Shown piece by piece: positions 7,523 to 14,014 of a DNA stretch of 15,916 nucleotides. A program made the position numbers and the translations under genes. Below the pieces are notes generated by a model. That model did no database searches. It saw nothing but the letters and a program-made list of their open reading frames with translations, and was not told where the DNA came from. The DNA lies in contig RXIJ01000050.1 in the NCBI GenBank assembly GCA_004212095.1, forward strand, positions 1 through 15,916. Direction: 5' to 3'. Numbering within the stretch: the first letter of the stretch is position 1; every line of letters begins with the position of its first letter. This DNA is from Methanosarcinales archaeon (lineage in GTDB: Archaea; Halobacteriota; Methanosarcinia; Methanosarcinales; EX4572-44).

Positions 7523-8454
7523 GATTTCACCAGCGAATTCAAATCAATCAAATCAATCACATTCTCTGAAAATGCGATTAAATTGTCAACTCCTTTGATC
7601 TCATAGGGAAGTACAGGAACACTCTGTACTTTATATGTATTTCCAAGTTCTGTTTGTATCAACTCCGTATAATGATTATGGAGTTCGGATTTCTTATCCC
7701 ATACATCGCCCTGACACAAGCTCTTCTCTGCAACCTGGTTGATCAGTATTCCGCCAATTTTCACGTTAAAATCAGTTAGTTCTCTAACGATGCGCTTTGT
7801 CTGGGCATAGCCAAGCCATTCGGGAATCGTAACAATATACGCATTCACAATACCAGAAGACATGAAACCAAGAACATCCTCAGCTAATATCTTCCATTCA
7901 TTAATAATATCAAGTGGGTTTCTTCCTTTTTTGCGTTTGATCTTATCAAGCACGCTTTTAACCGAAAAATAAAGCTTACCAGCCTCGCCAAGATGCTCAT
8001 AAAATTGTTCCTCAAGTTTTAAAAGCTTGAGAGTACCACCGGCAGGCGCTGTATCCCACACGATAAAATCGAAATTATCCGCAAGATGTTGGTCAAGCAG
8101 ATACGTTAAAACAAACTGGTCACTGATCCCCGGTGCACCAGCAATATAATCAAGGATGGATTCATCAACCGGGAAAAACGAAGAGAGAACTTCATACACC
8201 TCATCGCCGTACTTTTCTTTCCACATATCAAGAACGATCTCCTCATCAAGCTCGATAACATCCAGCAGGTCAAGACCAGGAACTTTATTGATCCCAGCAT
8301 GTGTGAACCCAAGACCAAATATATCAAACAGGGATGGCGATGGATCGCTTGAAATCAAAAGAGTCTTTTTGTCATTTGCTGCCAGATGCACAGCAACAGA
8401 AGCTGCACACGTGGTCTTACCAACACCACCCTTGCCCCAGAATGATAAAATCAT
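7519..8454 (-). CDS. ArsA/Get3-like P-loop ATPase
   Basis: A 311-residue SIMIBI-class ATPase. It has the deviant Walker A GKGGVGKTT (7-15), a switch I region DPSPSLFDIFG (37-47), a switch II region DTAPAGGTLKLL (134-145) and the base-binding segment GGILINQV. Standard ArsA/Get3 proteins read DPAHSLSDAFG and DTAPTGHTLRLL, so both His positions differ here. I see no CxxC zinc motif and no duplicated half, so neither a classic arsenite pump subunit nor a classic tail-anchored protein chaperone is assured. A metallochaperone or CooC-like activation role is an alternative. It shares 4 bases with the downstream B12/radical SAM gene, which suggests a functional pair. ATG 8454 has no SD but sits about 7 bases after the predicted transcription start of a box A at 8483-8492, which fits a near-leaderless mRNA. 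Confidence 0.8.
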   Translation of the reverse strand: MILSFWGKGGVGKTTCAASVAVHLAANDKKTLLISSDPSPSLFDIFGLGFTHAGINKVPGLDLLDVIELDEEIVLDMWKEKYGDEVYEVLSSFFPVDESILDYIAGAPGISDQFVLTYLLDQHLADNFDFIVWDTAPAGGTLKLLKLEEQFYEHLGEAGKLYFSVKSVLDKIKRKKGRNPLDIINEWKILAEDVLGFMSSGIVNAYIVTIPEWLGYAQTKRIVRELTDFNVKIGGILINQVAEKSLCQGDVWDKKSELHNHYTELIQTELGNTYKVQSVPVLPYEIKGVDNLIAFSENVIDLIDLNSLVKS

Positions 8455-8482
8455 TGGTGGGTGTGCCTCTGGATGCTGGTAG

Positions 8483-8492
8483 TTATTATAAT
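8483..8492 (-). promoter_or_regulatory. Probable box A promoter of the ArsA-like/radical SAM pair
   Basis: On the minus strand the site reads ATTATAATAA. Its centre is about 33 bases before ATG 8454, so transcription would begin about 7 bases before the start codon. That explains the lack of an SD. It lies in the 74-base gap after the nurA-like gene, so read-through from that gene is also possible. Confidence 0.4.
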
Positions 8493-8528
8493 CGGTGGTG
8501 TGATAATTTTTCTCATGATTAACTCATA

Positions 8529-9692
8529 TTATGGACGTATTATTCTTTTATGCAGTTGCTTTGTGCTTTTTGGCAGCAGTATGTGGTTTCTGTGGCAAAA
8601 GTTTTCAAGTATGGTGTAGAAAACAGAATGCTCACTGTTTCGAATGAGAGTAGCCTTGTGAGCCTGGATCAACAGGTCCGGATAGCCCCCTCTGATGATA
8701 CTTTCCGCTCTAAGGATGTCTGCAATAGTTTCAGTCAATCCCTGTTCGTGAGCCCACCGTGGATATTCTACACGCCCAACCCTATTTGAAAGATTGATGT
8801 AGAAAAAAGCTACCTGGTCTTTAAATTGTCCGTACCTGTCAAGTATTGATTTGGTTTGTGCATTTTCACCGGTTGCACGCCTGTCATCTCTATCGCACAG
8901 AAAAGCACTTGTGCGATCTCCCCAGTTTGGCATATACGGCTGAATGAGGTATGTATCCTGAAGTTTGGTTTTTTTGAGGTTATATAACTTTTGAAGCATC
9001 TGTGTTAGATCGTGGGGATGTGAATTATCAGTATAGGCTGTGAGTGTATTTCCTGTGTTCGTTGATGTTTGCAGCAGTTTTTTGATTGCTTCAAGATAAA
9101 TATTCCTGATATTTTTGTTAAGAGAATTGGTGTGTGATAAAACGAGTGAACCATCGAGCAGTACGAAGATCCGGTCGTGTACATGCAAGAGCTCTTGCAT
9201 TTGTTCACACTCGGCTTTAAACCTGCGTGCATCAATAAATTCATCGCTGTATGCGTAGACATGTGCTGTTTCGAATTCTTCTGGTGTGATTATTGATGCG
9301 TTTGTTTTCTGTTTGAAGCTTTTGGCATTTTTGTGTTCGTTGTAGATACTTGCTGTTTGAACCACTGCAACCGGGAGGTTGTAGGTTTTGTCGGGATAAA
9401 TCTGGCTTCCGTCCACTGCACCAACAGTAGTACTGCACAGGGTGTGATCCATCCAGTCCTGGGCATCAGCATGATTTTTCCATTGTTGAACAAAAGGTTT
9501 GATGAATCCGCCTTCAAGTATGCGAGCCCCGCTATAACGCGGAAGCCTCTTATTGGCATCAAATAGCTCTATTGTTAGCTTTTCAAGTGCCTGCTGATAT
9601 TCCTTGCTCGACTCGCTCCGCTCTCTTACATAACCTCTAACAGCTTCAATTTTTTGCTCAAGTTCTTCGCCAACATCTTTTATATTCAGCAT
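8529..9692 (-). CDS. nurA: NurA-domain 5'-3' nuclease-like protein
   Basis: A 387-residue protein with the NurA fold signatures in order: GAVDGSQIYPDK (Asp94, metal ligand), VLLDGSLVL (Asp180), AYTDNS (about 219-224), the RVEYPRW segment (307-313) and GGYPDLLIQAHKATLI (335-350). NurA normally works with the HerA helicase, beside Mre11 and Rad50, to resect DNA ends. None of those genes is within view, so this copy is an orphan in its neighbourhood. The N-terminal 80 residues are charged and helical (ELEQKIEAVRGYVRERSESS), possibly coiled. The C-terminal tail is basic. Start ATG 9692 is about 30 bases after a good box A, implying a leaderless or very short-leader transcript. It points the same way as the ArsA-like gene 74 bases downstream. 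Confidence 0.78.
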   Translation of the reverse strand: MLNIKDVGEELEQKIEAVRGYVRERSESSKEYQQALEKLTIELFDANKRLPRYSGARILEGGFIKPFVQQWKNHADAQDWMDHTLCSTTVGAVDGSQIYPDKTYNLPVAVVQTASIYNEHKNAKSFKQKTNASIITPEEFETAHVYAYSDEFIDARRFKAECEQMQELLHVHDRIFVLLDGSLVLSHTNSLNKNIRNIYLEAIKKLLQTSTNTGNTLTAYTDNSHPHDLTQMLQKLYNLKKTKLQDTYLIQPYMPNWGDRTSAFLCDRDDRRATGENAQTKSILDRYGQFKDQVAFFYINLSNRVGRVEYPRWAHEQGLTETIADILRAESIIRGGYPDLLIQAHKATLIRNSEHSVFYTILENFCHRNHILLPKSTKQLHKRIIRP

Positions 9693-9718
9693 TTATAATT
9701 CTCTGAACAACTTTTATT

Positions 9719-9727
9719 CCATATAAA
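9719..9727 (-). promoter_or_regulatory. Probable box A promoter of the nurA-like gene
   Basis: On the minus strand the site reads TTTATATGG, a near-consensus archaeal TATA element. Its centre is about 31 bases before ATG 9692. Expected initiation about 25 bases downstream leaves a leader of only a few bases, in keeping with the absence of a clear SD. Confidence 0.55.
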
Positions 9728-9923
9728 CCCCGCCTTAAAATATATCAAATCCTGAGGCAGTTAAAGATAGCTGAAAAGACCCCTGTTTCCCGAAGTTTTT
9801 TGATAGCAGGTGCCAGTACCGAAAAATCTGCGTACACCAGCTTCCACACAATAATAACTGGCGTTTCTATAAAAAAGGAAAATATTGTTAATAGAGATAC
9901 CAGGAAGGCATGGAAAGCATATC

Positions 9924-10061
9924 ATGGGACGGTATAAAATTTTGGCGAAAAAGCCAGCTGATATCACACAGATTAATGCTTTGGGGTGGACTTCTGCTCT
10001 GCTCATATTGGGATTTTATAGCTTCCAACAGGTGCGTGTTAAATTAACAAATTATATATAG
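9924..10061 (+). CDS. Possible small membrane protein (45 aa), hypothetical
   Basis: ATG 9924 to TAG 10061 encodes a 45-residue peptide with a basic start (MGRYKILAKKPADITQ) and one hydrophobic stretch (INALGWTSALLILGFYSF) that could span the membrane. GGAAGG lies 15 bases before the start, too far for a good SD, and the end of the frame overlaps the box A of the mrp-like operon. It may be a genuine small protein, the frameshifted end of the decayed reading frame before it, or chance. Confidence 0.2.
   Translation: MGRYKILAKKPADITQINALGWTSALLILGFYSFQQVRVKLTNYI
10051..10060 (+). promoter_or_regulatory. Probable box A promoter of the mrp-like operon
   Basis: ATTATATATA lies about 55 bases before ATG 10110. 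Initiation about 25 bases downstream would leave a leader of nearly 30 bases containing GTGAT (10101-10105), part of the archaeal SD, four bases before the start. Confidence 0.55.
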
Positions 10062-10109
10062 TATTACACAGACTAATCTGAATAAATTAATGAATAAAAA
10101 GTGATAGAG

Positions 10110-10388
10110 ATGGATATACTTTTGAAAGTGTTCCTGGTGGTAGGACTATTAATTGCGTTCACGATAATATTGTGTACATACAGAGCTGTAGTTGGCCCGG
10201 GAATATTCAATCGGGTTATTGCAGTCAATGTGATAGGGACAAAAACAATCGTTCTTCTAGTTCTCATAGGTTATTATTTTGAGAGGCCAATGTTCTTTGA
10301 TATTGCACTTTTGTATGCTATGCTAAACTTCATCGCTACTCTAATTTTTGCAAAATATATACAGAAGGGTGACGTATGCTCGAGATAG
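10110..10388 (+). CDS. mrpF: Na+/H+ antiporter subunit MrpF/MnhF (MbhB-like)
   Basis: A 92-residue membrane protein with about three transmembrane helices. It carries the MrpF pattern: YRAVVGPGIFNRVIAVNVIG after the first helix, then IVLLVLIGYY, then FFDIALLYAMLNFIATLIFAKY. MrpF is a small subunit of Mrp-type Na+/H+ antiporters and of the sodium module of membrane-bound hydrogenases. The frame could begin at GTG 10101, but those bases (GTGAT) are better read as the SD for ATG 10110. It is the first gene of the six-gene membrane operon and overlaps mrpG by 13 bases. Confidence 0.85.
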   Translation: MDILLKVFLVVGLLIAFTIILCTYRAVVGPGIFNRVIAVNVIGTKTIVLLVLIGYYFERPMFFDIALLYAMLNFIATLIFAKYIQKGDVCSR

Positions 10389-10699
10389 TCGTTGTAGCAT
10401 TCCTCGCAGTTGGTATATTTTTTATGGTGGTTGGTGCTGTTGGATTATTGAGGTTTCCTGATTTTTACACGAGACTACATGCGACAGGAAAGTGCGATAC
10501 TCTCGGGGAAGTTCTTATCATCGTTGGTTTACTGTTATATCACCTGTTCCATTACCCAGAAACGCCTCTTGTATGTGTGAAGCTATTATTTTTGATCCTA
10601 TTCATCTTTATCACCAATCCAACAGCGACGTATGCGTTGATGAGATCTGCTTATAAGACTGGTGTAAAACCATGGAAGCTCGGGGATGAGAGACAATGA
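10376..10699 (+). CDS. mrpG: Na+/H+ antiporter subunit MrpG/MnhG (MbhC-like)
   Basis: A 107-residue, three-helix membrane protein typical of MrpG. The N-terminal helix is followed by the family motif GLLRFPDFYTRLHATGKCDTLGE, then two more hydrophobic helices and ITNPTATYALMRSAY, where small residues and a His/Arg are usual. It starts inside the end of mrpF, with GGGTGA four bases before ATG 10376, and its stop overlaps the mrpE start by 4 bases (ATGA), so translation is coupled on both sides. It would sit in the membrane arm beside MrpE and MrpF. Confidence 0.88.
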   Translation: MLEIVVVAFLAVGIFFMVVGAVGLLRFPDFYTRLHATGKCDTLGEVLIIVGLLLYHLFHYPETPLVCVKLLFLILFIFITNPTATYALMRSAYKTGVKPWKLGDERQ

Positions 10700-11187
10700 G
10701 GGGAAAGGGTTTTGGAATACTTGTGACTTTTTGTGTGATGTTTCTATTCTGGCTTCTTCTTTCCGGAATCTTTGATACACTCCATCTTACAGCTGGTCTG
10801 GTATGCAGTGCAATTGTTGCTTTGATCTCTCATGACCTAATCATAAAAGGGGATGAAGAGAAGATTCTCTCGAAATCATTCAAACTTGCTATTTATATAC
10901 CCTGGGAACTCTGGCAGATAGTACTTGCAAATTTTGATGTTGCATATCGTGTGTTGCATCCAAAGATGCCAATAGACCCCCTTATAATAGAGTTTGACAC
11001 GACATTGCAAAGTGACCTTGCTCTTGTAACACTTGCTAATTCTATCACCTTAACCCCTGGAACGATAACAATTGGGATAACGAACGGAAGGTTTTCTGTA
11101 CATGCAATTGCAAAAGAGCCTGCTGAGGCGCTTACCGTTGATGGAACGATGCAGCAAAAAGTAGCTGATGTATATATGGAGTGGTGA
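10696..11187 (+). CDS. mrpE: Na+/H+ antiporter subunit MrpE/MnhE (MbhA-like)
   Basis: A 163-residue protein of normal MrpE length. Two or three N-terminal hydrophobic helices (FGILVTFCVMFLFWLLLSGI, LTAGLVCSAIVALI) are followed by the helix YIPWELWQIVLANFDVAYRVL and a cytoplasmic C-terminal domain with the MrpE hallmark TLANSITLTPGT. It is required for assembly or function of Mrp complexes in studied bacteria. ATG 10696 overlaps the mrpG stop. The fusion gene follows after 6 bases. Confidence 0.88.
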   Translation: MRGKGFGILVTFCVMFLFWLLLSGIFDTLHLTAGLVCSAIVALISHDLIIKGDEEKILSKSFKLAIYIPWELWQIVLANFDVAYRVLHPKMPIDPLIIEFDTTLQSDLALVTLANSITLTPGTITIGITNGRFSVHAIAKEPAEALTVDGTMQQKVADVYMEW

Positions 11188-11193
11188 TAAAAA

Positions 11194-11985
11194 ATGATAC
11201 CGTCCATCGACATTGCTTTATTATCGATCATTGTAGTACTTGCAATAGTAGCGATAACTGTTAAAGACCTCCTCGCCGCAACGATGGTACTTGGTGTTTA
11301 CAGTTTTTTGATGGCAATGGTCTGGGTAGAGATGCATTCGGTGGATGTAGGGTTCACAGAAGCTGCTGTCGGTGCCGGTGCAACAACAGCCTTCTTGATT
11401 GCAGCATTGTCCAGGACAGCAAGGCATGAAAAGGAGGTAACAGATAAAAAGACGAAACGACTTCCAGCAGTAGCACTGGTTTTTATCATCCTGTTAGGTG
11501 TCATTTTTGTATACATAGCAGAGGATATACCTGCGTTTGGAGATTCGGATTCTGCCCCCAATAAGTATGTAAAGTTGTTCAGCATGGATGCTGATGAAAT
11601 AGAAAATGACCTAAATCAGGGTATTGTCCCTGAAAAATTGATTGGCAGTGTCAAAGAGGCAGGTTTTCAAGCTCCCACTGGAGTTATAAATCTCCGGAAG
11701 GGTGAATGGGATGCATTTATTATTCCGGAAGAGACAACTCAACATTTCTACCCAAAGGAACAGAAGTATTACTTTATCAAAAAGGAGGGTGATAAGCTTG
11801 ATGTTTACCGATATTCGCTGATCGTACGATGGGTGGAAGAAGGTAAAGAGGAGACCGAAGTTGTAAATATGGTAACTTATGGTCTTGCAGATTATCGTAG
11901 TTATGATACTCTTGGAGAGACTGCTGTTATTTTTACTGCCGGTGTATCAGTCATATTACTCTTGAGAAGGAGGGGTAAACTTTGA
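11194..11985 (+). CDS. MbhD (DUF4040)-MbhE fusion subunit with a large extracytoplasmic insertion
   Basis: A 263-residue protein joining two small subunits that correspond to the C-terminal part of MrpA. Residues 1-75 form the DUF4040/MbhD unit with three helices and the conserved EAAVGAGATTAFLIAAL. Residues about 90-110 are the first helix of the MbhE unit, ending in EDIPAFGD. The last 40 residues hold NMVTYGLADYRSYDTLGE and the final helix, matching the NxVTxxLxDYRxxDTLGE end of MbhE. In ordinary MbhE these two blocks are separated by a short loop. Here about 100 extra residues (roughly 125-223) lie between them, rich in charged and aromatic residues (for example HFYPKEQKYYFIKKEGDKLD) and predicted outside the membrane. 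The stop overlaps the mrpB start (TTGA). Confidence 0.8.
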   Translation: MIPSIDIALLSIIVVLAIVAITVKDLLAATMVLGVYSFLMAMVWVEMHSVDVGFTEAAVGAGATTAFLIAALSRTARHEKEVTDKKTKRLPAVALVFIILLGVIFVYIAEDIPAFGDSDSAPNKYVKLFSMDADEIENDLNQGIVPEKLIGSVKEAGFQAPTGVINLRKGEWDAFIIPEETTQHFYPKEQKYYFIKKEGDKLDVYRYSLIVRWVEEGKEETEVVNMVTYGLADYRSYDTLGETAVIFTAGVSVILLLRRRGKL

Positions 11986-12440
11986 GCAAGGAAAGAGATG
12001 TCATCATAGAAACAGTATCAAGATTGATGATACCGTTTATCCAGCTGTTTGCATTGTATGTGATCATTCATGGGGCAGGTGGACCTGGTGGAGGGTTCCA
12101 GGGTGGAGTTATATTTGGCTCTTCCTTCGTGTTGTTCATCATCGCCTTTGGTATCACAGCCGCACGAAAAAAAGTTTCGGAAAGAGTGAATACTGCTCTA
12201 AGTGCTCTTGGTGTGTCCATCTATGCTGTAGTTGGGCTTCTATGTCTAATCTTTGGTCTCGGGGCTGCCCAATATCTAAACTATGGGTATCTTCCACTAC
12301 CAGTCCATTTCGAGGAGAGAAGAGCTCTTGGTATGGATTTTGTAGAAATAGGCATAGGAATAACAGTTATGGCAATAGTCACATCTATATTTTTTGACCT
12401 TGCATGGAAAGAAGAAGAAGATGAAGGAGACAGTGAGTAA
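11982..12440 (+). CDS. mrpB: Na+/H+ antiporter subunit MrpB/MnhB (MbhF-like)
   Basis: A 152-residue four-helix membrane protein of the MnhB domain family. The diagnostic Gly-rich loop HGAGGPGGGFQGGVI (about residues 30-44) follows the first helix, and the C-terminal half contains the expected DFVEIGIGITVMAIV. The start is TTG 11982, overlapping the preceding TGA. The site GAAGGAGGGG at 11966-11975, about six bases upstream, supports it, while the next in-frame ATG would remove conserved N-terminal sequence. The acidic tail (KEEEDEGDSE) is cytoplasmic by inference. mrpC starts immediately after its stop. Confidence 0.88.
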   Translation: MSKERDVIIETVSRLMIPFIQLFALYVIIHGAGGPGGGFQGGVIFGSSFVLFIIAFGITAARKKVSERVNTALSALGVSIYAVVGLLCLIFGLGAAQYLNYGYLPLPVHFEERRALGMDFVEIGIGITVMAIVTSIFFDLAWKEEEDEGDSE

Positions 12441-12815
12441 ATGGAATGGATAACAGAAATACTTGAAAAGTATAATTATTGGACTTTTATAATTATCATG
12501 CTTATTGGACTCTATGGGATGATAGCAAAAGACAATCTGATCAAGAAGATAATAGGCTTGAGCATATTCCAGACTGCTATATTTCTTTTCTATGTATCAC
12601 TGGCTGATGTAATTGGTGGAACTGAGCCAATTGTAATCGAAGGATATACAGGCTTGTATGTAAATCCATTACCTCATGTACTCATACTCACAGCTATAGT
12701 AGTATCAGTAGCAACTCTTGCAGTCGCACTCGCTCTGATAATACGAATACACGAAGAATACGGAACAATAGAGGAAAGAGAGGTTCTAATAAAGGAGAGA
12801 GATGCGGCTAGTTGA
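12441..12815 (+). CDS. mrpC: Na+/H+ antiporter subunit MrpC/MnhC (NuoK-like, MbhG-like)
   Basis: A 124-residue three-helix protein homologous to NuoK. Helix 1 is followed by GMIAKDNLIKKIIGLSIFQT, a typical MrpC stretch. After helix 2 comes a loop ending NPLPHVLILTAIVVSVATLA, the NuoK/MrpC signature at helix 3, and an acidic tail. ATG 12441 directly abuts the mrpB stop. GGAG at 12426-12429 is the likely SD. This is the last gene of the run: in Mbh- and Mrp-type operons a MrpD/MbhH antiporter-like subunit usually follows, but here a gap and an unrelated epimerase gene follow. Confidence 0.88.
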   Translation: MEWITEILEKYNYWTFIIIMLIGLYGMIAKDNLIKKIIGLSIFQTAIFLFYVSLADVIGGTEPIVIEGYTGLYVNPLPHVLILTAIVVSVATLAVALALIIRIHEEYGTIEEREVLIKERDAAS

Positions 12816-12862
12816 TAATATTAAATATTTGTTATTGTAACCTCTGTTGCCCAGCCGACGCA

Positions 12863-12870
12863 TTTAAATA
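12863..12870 (+). promoter_or_regulatory. Probable box A promoter of the epimerase gene
   Basis: TTTAAATA is centred about 26 bases before ATG 12893, so transcription would begin at or next to the start codon (leaderless). GAGGCG at 12884-12889 could serve as a weak SD if a longer transcript exists. Confidence 0.45.
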
Positions 12871-12892
12871 TTAACATAATCAAGAGGCGTGT

Positions 12893-13783
12893 ATGAATGT
12901 AATAGTGACAGGCGGTGCTGGATTCATCGGATCCAATCTGGTTTCTGAACTCTCTAAAGAACATGACGTAACGGTGTTGGACAACTTCCACACAGGTAGT
13001 GCAGATAATCTAAAAGACAAAATAACTGTTGTCAACGATTCCTCCCGCAATATCGGCGATCGGTTCTCAAACGCTGATATTGACATTGATGCAATCTTTC
13101 ATCTTGGCATACCATCTTCCTCTCCTATGTACAAGGAAAATCCGATGCTTGTTGGGTCAGCAATAAACGACGCCATCAACGTCTTTGAGTTTGCAAAGAA
13201 AACAGGTGCAAAGGTTGTGTTTGCGTCTTCTTCTTCTCTTTACAATGGACTAACTACTCCAAACAAGGAAGATATGGACGTAATGGTAGCTGATTATTAC
13301 ACCGAGGCGAGGTTTGGAATCGAACGGGTTGCAGAGTTGTACCATAAGTTATACGGAATGGAAGTGGTTGGACTCAGATTTTTCTCGGTCTATGGCCCTA
13401 ACGAGCATGCAAAGGGAATATATGCAAATATTATCTCCCAATTCCTTTGGGATATGCAGGATTGTAAAATTCCAGTCATCTATGGTGATGGTAAACAAAC
13501 AAGAGATTTTATTTTCGTTAGCGATGTGGTTAGAGCGTGTATTCTTGCCATGGAAACAGATATGTCAGGTATCTTCAATGTAGGAACAGGTGTTTCACAC
13601 AGTTTCAATGATATTGTTAATCTATTGAACAATGCGCTTGGTACGGATATCAAACCGCAGTATATCAAGAATCCTGTAAAAAATTATGTAGCTCACACGT
13701 TGGCTGACCTAACGAAAGTGAAAGCCTCTCTTGGTTTCCGTTCAGAGTATTCGCTGGAAGATGGTATCAGTGAGATTGTTTAA
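12893..13783 (+). CDS. NAD-dependent epimerase/dehydratase (UDP-sugar epimerase-like extended SDR)
   Basis: A 296-residue cytoplasmic Rossmann enzyme. The N-terminus TGGAGFIGSN (6-15) is the NAD-binding loop of extended short-chain dehydrogenases, VVFASSSSLY (108-117) carries the catalytic Ser region, and RFFSVYGPNEHAKG, YGDGKQTRDFIFVSDVV and GIFNVGTGVSHSFNDIV are typical of GalE-like nucleotide-sugar epimerases. The usual catalytic YxxxK is replaced: Y136-TEA-R140, with the downstream Glu kept at 144. The DNA codon is AGG, so this is not a misread frame. Activity may be reduced or changed. It likely acts on UDP-sugars, in line with the GalU/GlmU genes, but substrate is not readable. A short gene follows 8 bases after its stop. 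Confidence 0.82.
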   Translation: MNVIVTGGAGFIGSNLVSELSKEHDVTVLDNFHTGSADNLKDKITVVNDSSRNIGDRFSNADIDIDAIFHLGIPSSSPMYKENPMLVGSAINDAINVFEFAKKTGAKVVFASSSSLYNGLTTPNKEDMDVMVADYYTEARFGIERVAELYHKLYGMEVVGLRFFSVYGPNEHAKGIYANIISQFLWDMQDCKIPVIYGDGKQTRDFIFVSDVVRACILAMETDMSGIFNVGTGVSHSFNDIVNLLNNALGTDIKPQYIKNPVKNYVAHTLADLTKVKASLGFRSEYSLEDGISEIV

Positions 13784-13791
13784 GGTGACAT

Positions 13792-13926
13792 GTGAATATG
13801 GTTATTCTTAGAGGAGAAGGGGACTTTCTGGTGCCAGTTAGAAGTCATTGTTTGACTGACATACCGGATCTTCAGGATGTTGAAGTTGATATAAATTTAG
13901 ACTGTTTAAAAATAGGTAACTGTTGA
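13792..13926 (+). CDS. Small hypothetical protein (44 aa)
   Basis: GTG 13792 (or ATG 13798) to TGA 13926 encodes MNMVILRGEGDFLVPVRSHC followed by LTDIPDLQDVEVDINLDCLK and IGNC. Codon use is gene-like, and GGTGA at 13784-13788, right after the epimerase stop, is a sound SD for either start. The gene would be co-transcribed with the epimerase. It has three Cys and one His, an acidic middle, and no membrane segment or signal peptide. I do not recognise a family; it could be a small soluble protein or the surviving start of a longer gene, since the frame stays open for nine codons beyond the TGA. Confidence 0.45.
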   Translation: MNMVILRGEGDFLVPVRSHCLTDIPDLQDVEVDINLDCLKIGNC

Positions 13927-13978
13927 GCCAGAAAGCTGGATTTAATAGTCTCCTAAAAATAGCCAAACAAATACGAAA

Positions 13979-13988
13979 AGTATAAAAG
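13979..13988 (+). promoter_or_regulatory. Probable box A promoter of cofH
   Basis: AGTATAAAAG lies about 31 bases before ATG 14015, so initiation would fall about 6 bases before the start codon. It is preceded by an A-rich stretch (ACGAAA) that could serve as a BRE. Confidence 0.5.
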
Positions 13989-14014
13989 GTGTGGAGTAAC
14001 CAACAGGCGATTAA

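Larger units (their letters stand above)
9693..10109. other. Divergent intergenic spacer with two promoters and possible coding debris
   Basis: A 417-base gap between the nurA-like gene (minus) and the mrp-like operon (plus). It holds a box A at each end. Between them, a plus-strand frame is open from 9707 to the TAA at 9935-9937 without any ATG or GTG. It reads in a coding-like way (for example TPVSRSFLIAGASTEKSAYT, then VNRDTRKAWKAYHGTV). It is followed in another frame by the 45-codon reading frame at 9924-10061. This looks like a decayed gene, but chance is not excluded. No RNA gene, repeat array or mobile-element end was recognised. Confidence 0.4.

Noticed and set aside
8451..8516. Minus-strand 21-codon frame overlapping the ArsA-like start by ATGA, a possible leader peptide
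   Set aside because: It has only a weak SD, and the likely box A (8483-8492) lies inside it, so the main transcript would start after it. Its composition is not gene-like.
9761..10006. Minus-strand frame of 81 codons in the spacer before the mrp-like operon
   Set aside because: It is Cys- and aromatic-rich without a family pattern, has no SD or promoter, and would sit between two divergent promoters. The plus strand of the same stretch looks more coding-like.
13921..13956. Read-through of TGA 13924 (selenocysteine or similar) extending the 44-codon gene by nine codons
   Set aside because: No SECIS-like structure or recoding context is visible, and the extension is too short to judge.
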